44,489 nucleotides of DNA from Caldilineaceae bacterium bin34 (GTDB taxonomy: Bacteria > Chloroflexota > Anaerolineae > Caldilineales > Caldilineaceae): contig MPMO01000043.1 in NCBI GenBank assembly GCA_002238555.1, positions 1-44,489 on the forward strand, in the 5' to 3' direction. Under the pieces are notes generated by a model. It was given only the letters and a program-made list of their open reading frames with translations. It did not search any database and was not told where the DNA came from. The position numbers and the translations under genes were made by a program. Positions 1-9,863 of the stretch are shown here, one piece after another. The stretch's first letter is position 1. Each line of letters opens with the position of its first letter.

Positions 1-99
1 CGGGATCAAGGGCTCCAGCCGCTGCCACTCGCGATCGGTCAGGTCCGTGGGATAGGCGGCTCGCTCCATGGCTTGGGACACGCCTTCAGTGGATGCCAT
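1..99 (-). CDS. IS5-family-type transposase, N-terminal part (runs off window)
   Basis: The first 33 codons of a transposase lie at the window edge and the gene continues beyond position 1. The visible protein contains YPTDLTDREWQRLEPLIP, the usual opening of IS5-family (IS1031/ISL2-like) transposases. Start at 99 is chosen because AGGAGG sits 5-6 bases upstream; an in-frame ATG at 69 begins closer to the conserved part. The catalytic region is outside the window, so activity cannot be judged. Confidence 0.8.
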   Translation of the reverse strand, partial: MASTEGVSQAMERAAYPTDLTDREWQRLEPLIP

Positions 100-122
100 G
101 ACTTTCCTCCTGCCCCTACATT

Positions 123-360
123 CTACCTCTTCTTAAACACCCTCTCAGCCTCCAAGGGAATGCCGATCACATCCGAAAGCCGCTCAAGATTCTTGGCCAA
201 CCACGGCGTGAAGTCGCGGGCCTCGTGTGGCCATGCCGTGCGGAGGTCGGCCTCTGTCAGTCTGCCGAATGCGGTGGGTTGCTGCCCCGTTACCCATACC
301 TCTCGGGGCTTTGGCTGTCGTTACGGCGTCAGCCTCGTCCATCCGTAGGTTTTCGCTCAT
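123..360 (-). pseudogene. Remnant of a DUF4268-like nuclease-type gene N-terminus
   Basis: An ATG at 360 opens a short reading frame. After a frame change the sequence reads LTEADLRTAWPHEARDFTPW followed by LAKNLERLSDVIGIPLE, then stops at 123-125. The WPHE..DFTPWLA.NL...LS..IGI(P)LE pattern is what I know from the N-terminus of DUF4268-type proteins, which often sit in restriction or defence contexts. Here only about 50 of several hundred residues remain and at least one frameshift separates them from the start codon. The IS5-type transposase begins directly downstream and may have destroyed the gene. Family assignment is from memory of the motif. Confidence 0.45.
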
Positions 361-375
361 CGTTGATTCTCTTCC

Positions 376-897
376 CTATCCGTTGGTGCCGCTCGTGGAG
401 CCAACCGACCGGTCCAACTCTTGACGTACAGTCTTGAGCAGATCGAGTATGTCCGAACGAACTTCCTTCACCTCGCTCTGCTGGGCCAGGTCCTCCAACG
501 CGGCGACGACCCGCGGGTCGTTGAAGTCCACCAACTGTTGAATCGCCATCATGTGGGGCGGTGACGAGTAGAAGGGATAGCCGTCCTCATGCTCCGCCGG
601 GGTCCTTACGATGTCCAACAAGTGCTGACGGATCTCTTCGGTGTCCGGTGACGGCTGCCAGAACTTCCGTACACCGTCCGCGTCACCAACGTATACCGGT
701 CCGACGGGTATGGCGTCGCGCTTGGGGCGGCGGTATGGGTGATTGGCGCAGTAGGTGTAGCCGGGATCCGGGATGGCGAGGCCGCGGATCTCGCAGAAAC
801 TGGGGATCTCGGGGTCGGTATTCATGATTCCGGGTGTGCCGTTGTTTGCGCGGTTGAACCAGCAGGAACCGCAACAGTCTGAACCTCCATTCGGCAT
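376..897 (-). CDS. Small Cys-rich protein, putative zinc binding, unknown function
   Basis: A 173-residue protein starting MPNGGSDCCGSCWFNR. The N-terminal half carries C8, C9 and C12, then Cys residues in FCEIRG and YCANHP, a spacing that suggests a metal site. This MPNGGSDCC(x)xCWFNR opening recurs in uncharacterised bacterial proteins. The C-terminal third (PRVVAALEDLAQQSEVKEVRSDILDLLKTV, about residues 128-157) is helical and looks like a single HEAT-type repeat. No signal peptide or membrane segment is seen. A GAGAGGAGA stretch lies about 12 bases before the ATG. It stands alone on its strand, and no function can be assigned. Confidence 0.65.
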   Translation of the reverse strand: MPNGGSDCCGSCWFNRANNGTPGIMNTDPEIPSFCEIRGLAIPDPGYTYCANHPYRRPKRDAIPVGPVYVGDADGVRKFWQPSPDTEEIRQHLLDIVRTPAEHEDGYPFYSSPPHMMAIQQLVDFNDPRVVAALEDLAQQSEVKEVRSDILDLLKTVRQELDRSVGSTSGTNG

Positions 898-1194
898 TGG
901 GTGAACGTTCTCCTCTCAACTGGACTTTGTACAACTTAATGTCGGTGCCCGGCAACCACACCAGGCTGGCACGATGGACCAAATCACAACCACAGGTTCA
1001 TCATGCCCCGCCCGCCGACCGCGATTGTACCCCTGCTGCTCTCCTTCGCACCTCGTGCAAGGCGCAGCGGCTGTTGTCCGGGGCCGTGCCGGCACGGCTG
1101 CTGCGTCGCCCGGATGAGGGTGCCGGTCCCCTTGCGTTCGGCCACACCGGCCCACCCCATGCGGCGGTTCTGCCGGACGGCTGGACCGAACCAC
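898..1194. other. Intergenic region, 297 bp, no gene seen
   Basis: No reading frame here has recognisable protein character. A TACAAT hexamer on the minus strand (1029-1024) could be a -10 element for the Cys-rich gene at 897, but no good -35 is in register. Nothing else is supported. Confidence 0.4.
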
Positions 1195-2412
1195 TCAGGA
1201 TTCACCCAGAATCTCCGCGTAAAGCCGATTCAGGGATTGCCCCACCGGCTGCCAGCCGAAGCGTACGCGGGCCCGTTCCCGAAGTTGGCACCTGAGTTCG
1301 CGCAACCCGTCGGGATCGCGCCGGTGGCGTTCCAACAACCCGCAGATGGCTTCCGCCAGGCTGGCTGTGTCGCCGGTCTCGGCATAGACGCCCAGGTTGC
1401 CCAGGTATTCGCGGGCCACGGGTACATCGAAGGCCACTGTGGGCAAGCCCATCGCCATGTAGTTGAGGAGCTTGCCCAGCCCTTCCGTCTTGGACACCTT
1501 GGGCGCCACCGCCACATCGCCCAAGGCCAGATGGCGCGGCACGTCGGCGTAGGGCATGCGTCCGGTGAGTGTGACGGCTTGGCCGATGCCCAGTGATTGC
1601 GCCTTGTCCCGGTAGCGGTCCACGAAGGGATAGCCCATCAGCAGGAGGTGGGCATCCGGTTCCCGGTCCAGGATCCGGGGCATGGCCTCCAACAGCAAAT
1701 CCGTGCCCTGATACGGAGCCAGCAGCCCCAGATAGACGATGAGGGGTCCTGCGGCCGGCAGTCCCAGTGTCCTGCGCAGGGCATGCCTGTCCGTCGGCGG
1801 GAACCGTTCCGGCTGGAATACATCGGTGTCCACGAAGTCGCCCAGCTGCTCCATCCGTTCCGGCGGGCATCCGTACCGCTCCACGCAGAGTCGGCTGAAG
1901 TGCGCGGTGCTTGCCACCACCCGGTCGCCCTGCCCGACAATCCACTTTTCCAGCGCCAGCAGGGGCCGGAAGAACCGGCTGTCGCGGGACAGGAAGCCGT
2001 GGTCGATCATCTCCTCGGTCAGGCTGCCCTGCAGGTCCAGCAGCATCGGCTTGCGGAACAGCCGGCCGGCGATGGCGCCAATCAGGCCGCCTTCGTGCAG
2101 GTGGGCGTGGATCAGGTCGAAGCGGCGGGTGGCCAGCAGGCGGAGGACGGTCAGGCCCAGCAGCAGATCGAAGGCCACTTTGTGCCGGCTGGAGCCGACC
2201 TCCCAGCCGCGCCGCCAGGGGATGGGCAGGGTGCGGTGGATGCGCAGTTGGTTCGCCGGGCCCCCGTTGCGGTAGGTGGCGATCTCCACGTGATGGCCGA
2301 GCCGTTCAAGGATGCGCATCTCCTCTAGGATGCGCACGTGGCAGCCCGTGTCGCTGAAGAAGCTGGTGGGCGCGACCACCAGGATGCGCAGCGTGCGGGA
2401 TCCGGTGGGCAT
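1195..2412 (-). CDS. GT4-family glycosyltransferase
   Basis: A 405-residue cytosolic or membrane-associated glycosyltransferase of the GT-B fold. The N-terminal domain starts RILVVAPTSFFSDTGCHVRI with the typical 'bind acceptor' Rossmann opening, and FDLIHAHLHEGGLIGAI follows. The C-terminal nucleotide-sugar domain has LIVYLGLLAPYQGTDLLLEA and VSKTEGLGKLLNYMAMGLPTVAFD; this last is the GT4 E-x7-E region that contacts the donor sugar nucleotide. The gene starts 35 bases after the stop of the ABC permease upstream and is probably cotranscribed with the BMP importer. No substrate can be read from the sequence. A link between nucleoside import and glycosylation is not obvious, so operon membership may be incidental. 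Confidence 0.85.
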   Translation of the reverse strand: MPTGSRTLRILVVAPTSFFSDTGCHVRILEEMRILERLGHHVEIATYRNGGPANQLRIHRTLPIPWRRGWEVGSSRHKVAFDLLLGLTVLRLLATRRFDLIHAHLHEGGLIGAIAGRLFRKPMLLDLQGSLTEEMIDHGFLSRDSRFFRPLLALEKWIVGQGDRVVASTAHFSRLCVERYGCPPERMEQLGDFVDTDVFQPERFPPTDRHALRRTLGLPAAGPLIVYLGLLAPYQGTDLLLEAMPRILDREPDAHLLLMGYPFVDRYRDKAQSLGIGQAVTLTGRMPYADVPRHLALGDVAVAPKVSKTEGLGKLLNYMAMGLPTVAFDVPVAREYLGNLGVYAETGDTASLAEAICGLLERHRRDPDGLRELRCQLRERARVRFGWQPVGQSLNRLYAEILGES

Positions 2413-2447
2413 GGCGGGTTCGCCGGCGGAAACCGGACGCCGGCGGT

Positions 2448-3395
2448 TCAGGCGTCGCGGTCTTCCCGCACGTAGGCCCTGCCCAGCGCGGCGGGGGCGC
2501 CCCAGCGGCGGCCGATGTCGCCGATCGACACGGTCAGCAGGGCCACGATTGTGAACAGGTAGGGGAGCATGCCGGTAAAGTAGCCGAGGGACGGATTGGC
2601 GCGGAACCGCGCAAAGTTCTGGAGGTCGATCGGCAGGCGTCGCAGGGCACCGAACAGATAGGAGCCGAACATGGCCCGGATCGGATCCCAGCCGGCGAAG
2701 ATGACCAGGCCCACGGCCACCCAGCCCTGGCCCGAAATCAGGCCTTCCACCCAGGTCGGGGTCAGGGCCAGGGAGAGCGTGGCGCCGCCCAGGCCGGCCA
2801 GCACCCCGCCGAAGGCGACATAGAGGATGCGCTGCCGCATGACCTTGATGCCCTGGACATCGGCCGCGGCCGGATTCTCGCCGATGGCGCGCAGTTCCAG
2901 ACCCTGCCGCGTGCGGTAAATCCAGAACCAGCAGAGCGGAACCAGCAGGAAGCCGATGTAGACGAGGAAGTTGTGGTCGAACAGAATGGGGCCGAGCACC
3001 GGGATTTGGGACAGGAAGGGCACGGGCCAGGTCGGGATGCGATCAACCTGGCGCACTTCGACCAGGGGCGAACCGAGCACGGCGCTGAGGCCACTGCCCA
3101 GGAAGGTGAGGGCCAGGCCGGACACCACCTGTTCCGCGCGCAAAACCAAGGCCACGAAGGCGTGCAGCAGGGCCATCATGCCGCCGACCACCATCGCCGC
3201 CAGGATCCCCATCCAGGGATTGCCGGTCAGCCAGGTGACGCCGAACCCCGTCATGGCGCCCATCAGCATCATGCCCTCGACCCCCAGGTTGAGGACGCCG
3301 GCCCGTTCGGTGAAGAGTTCGCCCAGCGTGGCGAACAGTACGGAGGTGCCGGTGCGCACTCCGGACGCCAGCACGGCCGTGAGGAAGGCGATCAT
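2448..3395 (-). CDS. ABC importer permease, nucleoside/BMP type (second permease)
   Basis: A 315-residue BPD_transp_2-type permease. The start MIAFLTAVLAS at 3395 is chosen because it overlaps the stop of the upstream permease in an ATGA arrangement; longer readings run through the neighbouring gene in the wrong frame. Hallmarks are LGELFTERAGVLNLGVEGMM, the conserved cytoplasmic loop of this family, and IGENPAAADVQGI, followed by several hydrophobic segments (about eight to ten in total). It should pair with the next permease to form the channel of a nucleoside or BMP-family importer, as in the B. subtilis NupOPQ system. The protein ends in a charged tail. Confidence 0.85.
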   Translation of the reverse strand: MIAFLTAVLASGVRTGTSVLFATLGELFTERAGVLNLGVEGMMLMGAMTGFGVTWLTGNPWMGILAAMVVGGMMALLHAFVALVLRAEQVVSGLALTFLGSGLSAVLGSPLVEVRQVDRIPTWPVPFLSQIPVLGPILFDHNFLVYIGFLLVPLCWFWIYRTRQGLELRAIGENPAAADVQGIKVMRQRILYVAFGGVLAGLGGATLSLALTPTWVEGLISGQGWVAVGLVIFAGWDPIRAMFGSYLFGALRRLPIDLQNFARFRANPSLGYFTGMLPYLFTIVALLTVSIGDIGRRWGAPAALGRAYVREDRDA

Positions 3396-4512
3396 GCCAG
3401 CGTCTCCGGTACCCGCAGGCGGATCCGGTACCGGATCAGCAGATTGCCACTCACCATCACAAAGAGAATCACGCCCTGCAACAGCGAGGAGATGCCGGCC
3501 GACTGAATCTCGTCCGCCCCCACGATCAGGCCGCCGAAGAGGAAGGCGACGACGGCCACCGCCAACGGGTTGAAGCGGCCCAGCCAAGCCACGATGATGG
3601 CGGTGTACCCGTAGCCGGGCGAGATGTGCTCCAGCAGCCGGTGGACCACGCCGGACACCTCGTTCATGCCGGCCAGGCCGGCCAGGGCGCCGCTTAGGGC
3701 CATCACGATGATCATCGTGCGGCGCAGGCGCACGCCCGCGTACCGGGCCGCGTCCGGGTTGTCGCCCACCATGGCGATTTCGAAGCCGAACTTGGTCCGG
3801 TTCAGCAGGATGGCAAGGCACACGATGGCCACCGGCACGGCCAGGATGCCCAAATGGAGCGTCAGGCCGCGCAGGGCGGACCACTGGTCGGCGAATTCGG
3901 TTAGGCGGGGCAGCCATGTGTTGCGCTCGAACATCGGCGTCAGGCCGAAGCCGCGTTCACCCCAGGGCCCGTAGACGAAGAACTGCACGATTGACAGGGC
4001 AACGTAGTTCAGCATCAGGGTGGAGATGATCTCGTTGACCCCGAACTGGGCGCGCAGCCAGCCGGGCACGATGCCCCAGACGGCGCCGCCCGCGGCTCCG
4101 GCCGCCGCCAGCAGCGCCAGGGCCAGCCACTGGGGCATGTCGGGCGGCACGGCAAACAGCGCGACGCCGGAGGCGGCCAGGGCACCCATCAGGAGTTGGC
4201 CTTCGGCTCCGATGTTCCACATCTTCATGCGGAAGGCAAGTGCTACGCCCAGGCTGGCCAGGGTCAGGGGCACCATCTTGACCAGGGTGTCGTTGAGGCC
4301 CCACTTGCTCCCGAAGCCGGCCCCGAACATGCTGCGGTAGACATCCAACGGGTTGCCGCCGGCCACCGTCATCACGATCCCGGCCAGGAACAGGGCCGCC
4401 ACCAACAGCAGCAGCGACACGGCCAAGTGTGTCAGCAGACCCGGCTGATCGCGTGCTTCCAGCCTCAGCCGCGGCCGACCGGAAGGCACGGTCCCGGACA
4501 CGGTGCCGCCGG

Positions 4513-4516
<4 letters not shown>
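3392..4516 (-). CDS. ABC importer permease, nucleoside/BMP type (first permease)
   Basis: A 374-residue inner-membrane permease (BPD_transp_2). After a charged N-terminus a first helix (LAVSLLLLVAALFLAGIV) is followed by the family loop LGVALAFRMKMWNIGAEGQL, which faces the ATPase. Later motifs are FGVNEIISTLMLNY and MVGDNPDAARYAGV, the counterpart of the IGENPAAA motif in the second permease. Both ends overlap neighbours by four bases (ATGA), so translation of ATPase, permease 1 and permease 2 is probably coupled. It forms the heterodimeric channel with the product of 2448-3395. Confidence 0.87.
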
Positions 4517-6090
<1,574 letters not shown>

Positions 6091-6097
6091 TGGGCCG

Positions 6098-6158
6098 TGC
6101 CGGCGGAAGGCGCCTTCCGCCGGCATGCGCCGGGCGGGCGTCCCGGGACGCCCGCCCG
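6098..6158 (-). terminator. Two adjacent perfect 28-bp palindromes between lipoprotein and ATPase genes
   Basis: Positions 6098-6125 and 6131-6158 are each perfect self-complementary 28-mers, separated by five bases. In minus-strand RNA each would form a roughly 12-bp GC-rich hairpin with a tetraloop. They start 10 bases after the lipoprotein stop. No U-tract follows. The likely role is partial termination or 3' protection of the binding-protein message, which would raise its level over the membrane parts. Confidence 0.7.
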
Positions 6159-6168
6159 TGGTGTCAGG

Positions 6169-7416
6169 CTATTGCGGGACCTGGGCGTCGGCGACGAAGC
6201 CTTCCGCCAGCCAGCCCATGCAGTAGGTGCAGCCGGGGCGTCCCAGCAGGGCGCCGAGCTCGTCGTCGATCCCTTCCAGATCGGACTGGGTCAGGGACTC
6301 GCCCTCCGGAACCACCAGGTTGCCGGCATTGTCATGGATGGGGCCCGTGAACATGTCGAAGCGGGTGAACTCGCCGTTGCGCATCTGCTGCAGGACGTCG
6401 TCCACTTCCGGAATGACCCAGTCGGGCACGGCCGGTTGGGGCACTTCACCTTCCATGAAGCCGGCGAACCCGACGATGCTGTCCGGGACACCGAGGTAGT
6501 AGTCGTCCGGCTCGAAGGTGCCGTCCATCACGGCCTGGGCAATCTCGACGTAGGTCGGTCCCCAGTTCCAGTAGGGAACACCCAGGCAGGCCTCGGGTGC
6601 CGCATCGCAGGCGTTGGCGCTGTTGCCCGGCACGCCGGTGAAGCCCATTTCCCCGGCCACCTGCACGGGGATGGCGGTGTCGGCACCGGTAATGATCACG
6701 GTGGCGCCGGCATCGATCATGGAGACCGCGGCTTCGCGTTCGCCTTCCGGATCAAACCAGCTGAAGATCCAGCGCACGTCCATCACGCACTCGGGGCAGG
6801 TGCGGCGCATGCCCATCGTCATGGCATTGCCCAGCCGGACGATTTCCGGGATGGGGAAGGGGGCGACGTAGCCAACCCGGTTGGAGCCGTCCTCGGCGGC
6901 CCTGGCGCCGGCGACCATGCCGGCCAGGTACTTGGCCGATTCCATGGAGCCGAAGAGATTCGCGAAGTTGTGGTCGTTCTTCTTGAGGCCCGAAACGTGG
7001 ACGAACGCCTGGTCCGGAAACTCCTCGGCCACGATCGCGGTCGGATCCATGTACCCGAAGGAGGTCGTGTAGATCAGGTCGAAGCCCTTGCGCGCCAGGC
7101 TGCGGATCACGCGTTCGGCATCCGCGCCCTCGGGCACGCTTTCCAGATAGGCCGTGTTGACGTTGTCGAGGTTCTCCTCAAGATAGACGCGGCCGTCGTT
7201 GTGGGCGTAGGTCCAGCCGCCGTCGCCGATGGGTCCGACATAGACAAAGGCCACGTTGAACATGCCTTCGACGATGTCGGGGGTGGTCAGCGTCGGTTGT
7301 TCCTCCACCTCCGTCGGCATTTCCTCCGGGTAGGTGGAGGGATCGGGCAATACGCAGGCGGCCAGCAATGCGGCCAGAAGTAGAATCGAGGCCAATACAG
7401 CAAGTCGACGAAGCAT
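6169..7416 (-). CDS. BMP-family substrate-binding lipoprotein (nucleoside-type ABC importer)
   Basis: A 415-residue extracytoplasmic binding protein of the Bmp/PnrA family. The signal peptide MLRRLAVLASILLLAALLAA is followed by the lipobox Cys, so it should be a lipid-anchored receptor. The domain opens with FNVAFVYVGPIGDGGWTYAH, the typical Bmp entry, and has GFDLIYTTSFGY and TVIITGADTAIP. Start 7416 is preferred over an ATG at 7425 because AGGAG directly abuts the 7425 codon but is nine bases from 7416. It heads the operon with the ATPase and permeases downstream. Known Bmp proteins bind purine nucleosides; the ligand here is inferred. Two Cys near the C-terminus (CTYC) are unusual. Confidence 0.88.
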   Translation of the reverse strand: MLRRLAVLASILLLAALLAACVLPDPSTYPEEMPTEVEEQPTLTTPDIVEGMFNVAFVYVGPIGDGGWTYAHNDGRVYLEENLDNVNTAYLESVPEGADAERVIRSLARKGFDLIYTTSFGYMDPTAIVAEEFPDQAFVHVSGLKKNDHNFANLFGSMESAKYLAGMVAGARAAEDGSNRVGYVAPFPIPEIVRLGNAMTMGMRRTCPECVMDVRWIFSWFDPEGEREAAVSMIDAGATVIITGADTAIPVQVAGEMGFTGVPGNSANACDAAPEACLGVPYWNWGPTYVEIAQAVMDGTFEPDDYYLGVPDSIVGFAGFMEGEVPQPAVPDWVIPEVDDVLQQMRNGEFTRFDMFTGPIHDNAGNLVVPEGESLTQSDLEGIDDELGALLGRPGCTYCMGWLAEGFVADAQVPQ

Positions 7417-7536
7417 GAGGTTCATCTCCTGGGGCCGGCACCCGTGGATCGAGTTGACAGGGCCGAATTCTACTGTACCGGCTGGCTTCGAGCCCTGATT
7501 TGCCCTGCCGAAATCGGTCTGTGCAGCATGCACAAG
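7382..7536. repeat. Direct repeat copy A: BMP gene 5' end plus promoter
   Basis: This block, covering the first codons of the BMP lipoprotein gene and its upstream region, recurs imperfectly at 9351-9503 in the same orientation. Shared stretches include gaggccaatacagcaagt, gcacccgtggatcga and actgtaccgg. It shows that an ancestral duplication once carried a second copy of this gene start. Confidence 0.8.
7467..7495 (-). promoter_or_regulatory. Candidate promoter of the BMP importer operon
   Basis: On the minus strand TAGAAT (7472-7467) fits a -10 element 50 bases before the start codon. The -35 position is poor (GGGCTC at a 17-base spacing). Support comes from conservation: the same block recurs at about 9436-9464 in a decayed duplicate, with TAAAAT at the -10 position and surrounding bases kept. 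Confidence 0.45.
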
Positions 7537-7631
7537 TCCCCTTCCAGACCGCTGGCATCGGTGGGTCGCCTTCCGGAAACGGCCGCCATTGCCCATGGCG
7601 TCGCAATGGCGCTAGATCCGACCGTGAACCC

Positions 7632-7657
7632 GGACAACTTTCATCTGAAGGTTGTCC
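7632..7657. terminator. Stem-loop downstream of the sugar symporter gene
   Basis: A 12-bp inverted repeat with one mismatch and a two-base centre (GGACAAC.TTCA / TGAA.GTTGTCC). It lies about 40 bases past the stop of the symporter gene at 7700, and well upstream of the BMP promoter. No U-run follows on the minus strand. It may end symporter transcription. Confidence 0.4.
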
Positions 7658-7699
7658 ATTTGCTTCCGCAACTTGGTGGGGGCAGTACTCTACGTCCGT

Positions 7700-9124
7700 T
7701 TAGGGATCGAGGGAGATCGAACTTTCTGCACGGCTGGTTGTGGTGACGTTGGGGGATTGTTTCAGTTTCGCCTTGATTTCCTCGTGGTAGGTCTTGGTGA
7801 TGGGATAGTACCTGATTACCCAAAGCGATCCGGCAACCATCAAAGTAGGCAGAATGCCAATGATAAAACGCAGGGCCACCACCACGGATTGTGGTTGGAC
7901 GATACCCGTTCCGGCCGTGCCCTCAATGAGGCCCGAGCGCGCCAGGATGAAGTTTACGATCAGGACCGCCAAGGCAGATCCCAGTTTTCGAAAAAATGTC
8001 AAGTAGGCTGTAAAGGTTCCTTCCCGCCGTTCACCGGTTTGCAGTTCGTCGTGTTCCATGACGTCAGGCAACATGGCCCCCGGCACCGTTATGCCGGCAC
8101 CATAGATGAAGCCCAACCAAAGACAGTAGGGCACAAAGGCCCTGAACCCACCGGTCGGGAACATGGCCGCAAGTGGGATCGACACAATCCAGGCCGCCCC
8201 CACCAGGAGATAGGATTTGCGCTTGCCAAATCGGGTTATCAGGAGGTTTGTCAGAGGCATTGTGACAAAGGCACCCAACAACAGCAGGCCGGCCAGGGTG
8301 TCATCCATGCCGGAGGGAGCCTGCAGCACAAATTGCAAATACCAAATGAAGGAGACCACCACAATTTCCAGACCGGTAAAGGCAAGGAAGTAGGACGCAG
8401 ACAGTGCGCGGAACGGCTGATTCCGGAAAACCGCCTGAAAGGCCCTTAACGGATTCACTTGCTTGGGAACCCGTACGTGCGCGGGTTCCCGGAGGCGCCA
8501 GAATATGAGAACCGGCGCAATCATCAGGGACAGGCCAAACAGCCAGCCGGTCACCATATATCCCTGCAAAATGTTGTCGGCCCACCCCCACGCGATCGTG
8601 AAGTCTTCGGCAAACCTTTTGAACATGCCCGCTGTGATTAGGGCTCCCAGCAGATAGAAGGCATTGCGCCAGGCCACGATCGAGATACGGTGATCATAGT
8701 CTTGCGTGATTTCGGCCACCAGCGCCGTATGGGGCACGGCGAATACGGTGTACGCCGTGTCCAGAGCCAAGCTGACTATCACAAAATAGACAAACAGCCA
8801 CGCGGTACTGGCTGCGGGCGGGCGGAACCACAACAGGGCAAACAGCAACCCCAGGGGCAATGCCGCCATCAACATCATGGGGCGCCTACGTCCCCACCGC
8901 GTGCTCAGGCGATCACTGATGACGCCAACCAGGGGATCATTGACTGCATCCCAGATGCGGCCCAACAGCAGGATCAGGCCCACCATGTTGGGGACCAGCC
9001 CCACCACGCTCACCAGGAAATAATTCAGGAAGAGGGAGCGCGTTGTGCCGGCAATGGCGGAAGTCCATTCACCAGAGCCATAGATCACTTTGTCCAGGAG
9101 TGACAATCGTTCTTCAGCAGTCAT
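7700..9124 (-). CDS. GPH/MelB-type sugar:cation symporter (MFS)
   Basis: A 474-residue integral membrane transporter with about 12 hydrophobic segments. The GPH-family signature is complete near the N-terminus: GRIWDAVNDPLVGVISDR followed by TRWGRRRPMML, where the Asp residues coordinate the coupling cation in MelB. The second half repeats weaker loops (LITRFGKRKSYLL). The family imports glycosides, pentosides or hexuronides with H+ or Na+; the substrate here is unknown. It is monocistronic on the minus strand. No strong ribosome site precedes the ATG at 9124, so the start is moderately sure. Confidence 0.85.
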   Translation of the reverse strand: MTAEERLSLLDKVIYGSGEWTSAIAGTTRSLFLNYFLVSVVGLVPNMVGLILLLGRIWDAVNDPLVGVISDRLSTRWGRRRPMMLMAALPLGLLFALLWFRPPAASTAWLFVYFVIVSLALDTAYTVFAVPHTALVAEITQDYDHRISIVAWRNAFYLLGALITAGMFKRFAEDFTIAWGWADNILQGYMVTGWLFGLSLMIAPVLIFWRLREPAHVRVPKQVNPLRAFQAVFRNQPFRALSASYFLAFTGLEIVVVSFIWYLQFVLQAPSGMDDTLAGLLLLGAFVTMPLTNLLITRFGKRKSYLLVGAAWIVSIPLAAMFPTGGFRAFVPYCLWLGFIYGAGITVPGAMLPDVMEHDELQTGERREGTFTAYLTFFRKLGSALAVLIVNFILARSGLIEGTAGTGIVQPQSVVVALRFIIGILPTLMVAGSLWVIRYYPITKTYHEEIKAKLKQSPNVTTTSRAESSISLDP

Positions 9125-9350
9125 TTGGGAGCTAGGATCTTAGGCGCGTTAAACGCACGGAGTGCAAAAATCAGCATGGCTTTCAAGGCAAAATAAAGGT
9201 TACAGATCGCAAAACGAAATTTCGCGTAGAACCCCGACGGTCCCTGTTGTCCCGCGGGAATGATGCCTGCGCCCCTGGAACCGTGTGGACACGGCAACCA
9301 GACCAGTTCTTACCGTCGTTGTCACTTGGGAGTACAGTTTGGAAGTGCAC

Positions 9351-9503
9351 AAGATCGAGGCCAATACAGCAAGTTGACGACACAGGAGATTCATCTCGTG
9401 GGGCTAGCACCCGTGGATCGAAAGTACAGGACCCGATTTTACTGTACCGGATGGATTCGAGCCCTGAATCCCCTGCCGGGAACAACTGTGCAGCATGTGT
9501 AAG
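9351..9503. repeat. Direct repeat copy B: decayed BMP promoter and gene start
   Basis: This is an imperfect copy of 7382-7536. On the minus strand an ATG at 9394 opens MNLLCRQLAVLASI, matching the upstream ATG reading MNLMLRRLAVLASI of the intact gene. The frame then leaves the signal peptide with no lipobox and no Bmp domain. The promoter-like block is kept (TAAAAT at 9441-9436). The body of the second binding-protein gene has been lost, and the region up to the symporter start holds nothing recognisable. Confidence 0.75.
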
Positions 9504-9863
9504 TCAGTCCTGTGACGGCCAGGCTGATTCGTATCAAGTGTCGAGTCAGCTATGCACTGCCGGGTAGGTGGGATCCATCACTTGACCGATGTCCATATCA
9601 GTGGCCGACAGGCTGAAGCAGTTGACTGCAGTCGCTTCAATGGCTGCATTTGCATCGGCTCGACGGCTCGCGCTAGCAGGTGGCAGTAAACAATGAGAAG
9701 ACTAGCTTGAGGGGCCTACCAGACGCCAAATGACTCGTTGATGGTTGTTAGCGCACGACGGGAAGGTTTTGCCTTTTTGGATGTTGATGTATTCTTAGAG
9801 GCATTACTGATTTGTACCTGCCGGTGATGGGTATGGCGTCTCCGGATGTATACATGTTATAAT
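9504..9863. other. Intergenic region with only a VapB-like tail relic
   Basis: About 360 bp between the promoter duplicate and the AT-rich orphan gene. Apart from the short plus-strand frame at 9589-9696 nothing coding is visible. Base composition drops towards AT near 9780, where the orphan gene region begins. Confidence 0.5.
9589..9696 (+). pseudogene. Relic of a VapB-type antitoxin C-terminus
   Basis: A 35-codon frame ends SARRLALAGGSKQ. The same residues, with clearly related DNA (ggctcg.cggctcgcgct.gc.ggtggcagt), close the restriction endonuclease at 18440-18523. The motif matches the C-terminal tail I know from VapB antitoxins (ARRLA.LGG(S/T).P...PRRR). Here the PRRR end and the DNA-binding N-terminus are missing and no VapC follows, so this is a dead fragment. 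It shows that the tail is a mobile or duplicated module in this genome. Confidence 0.5.
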
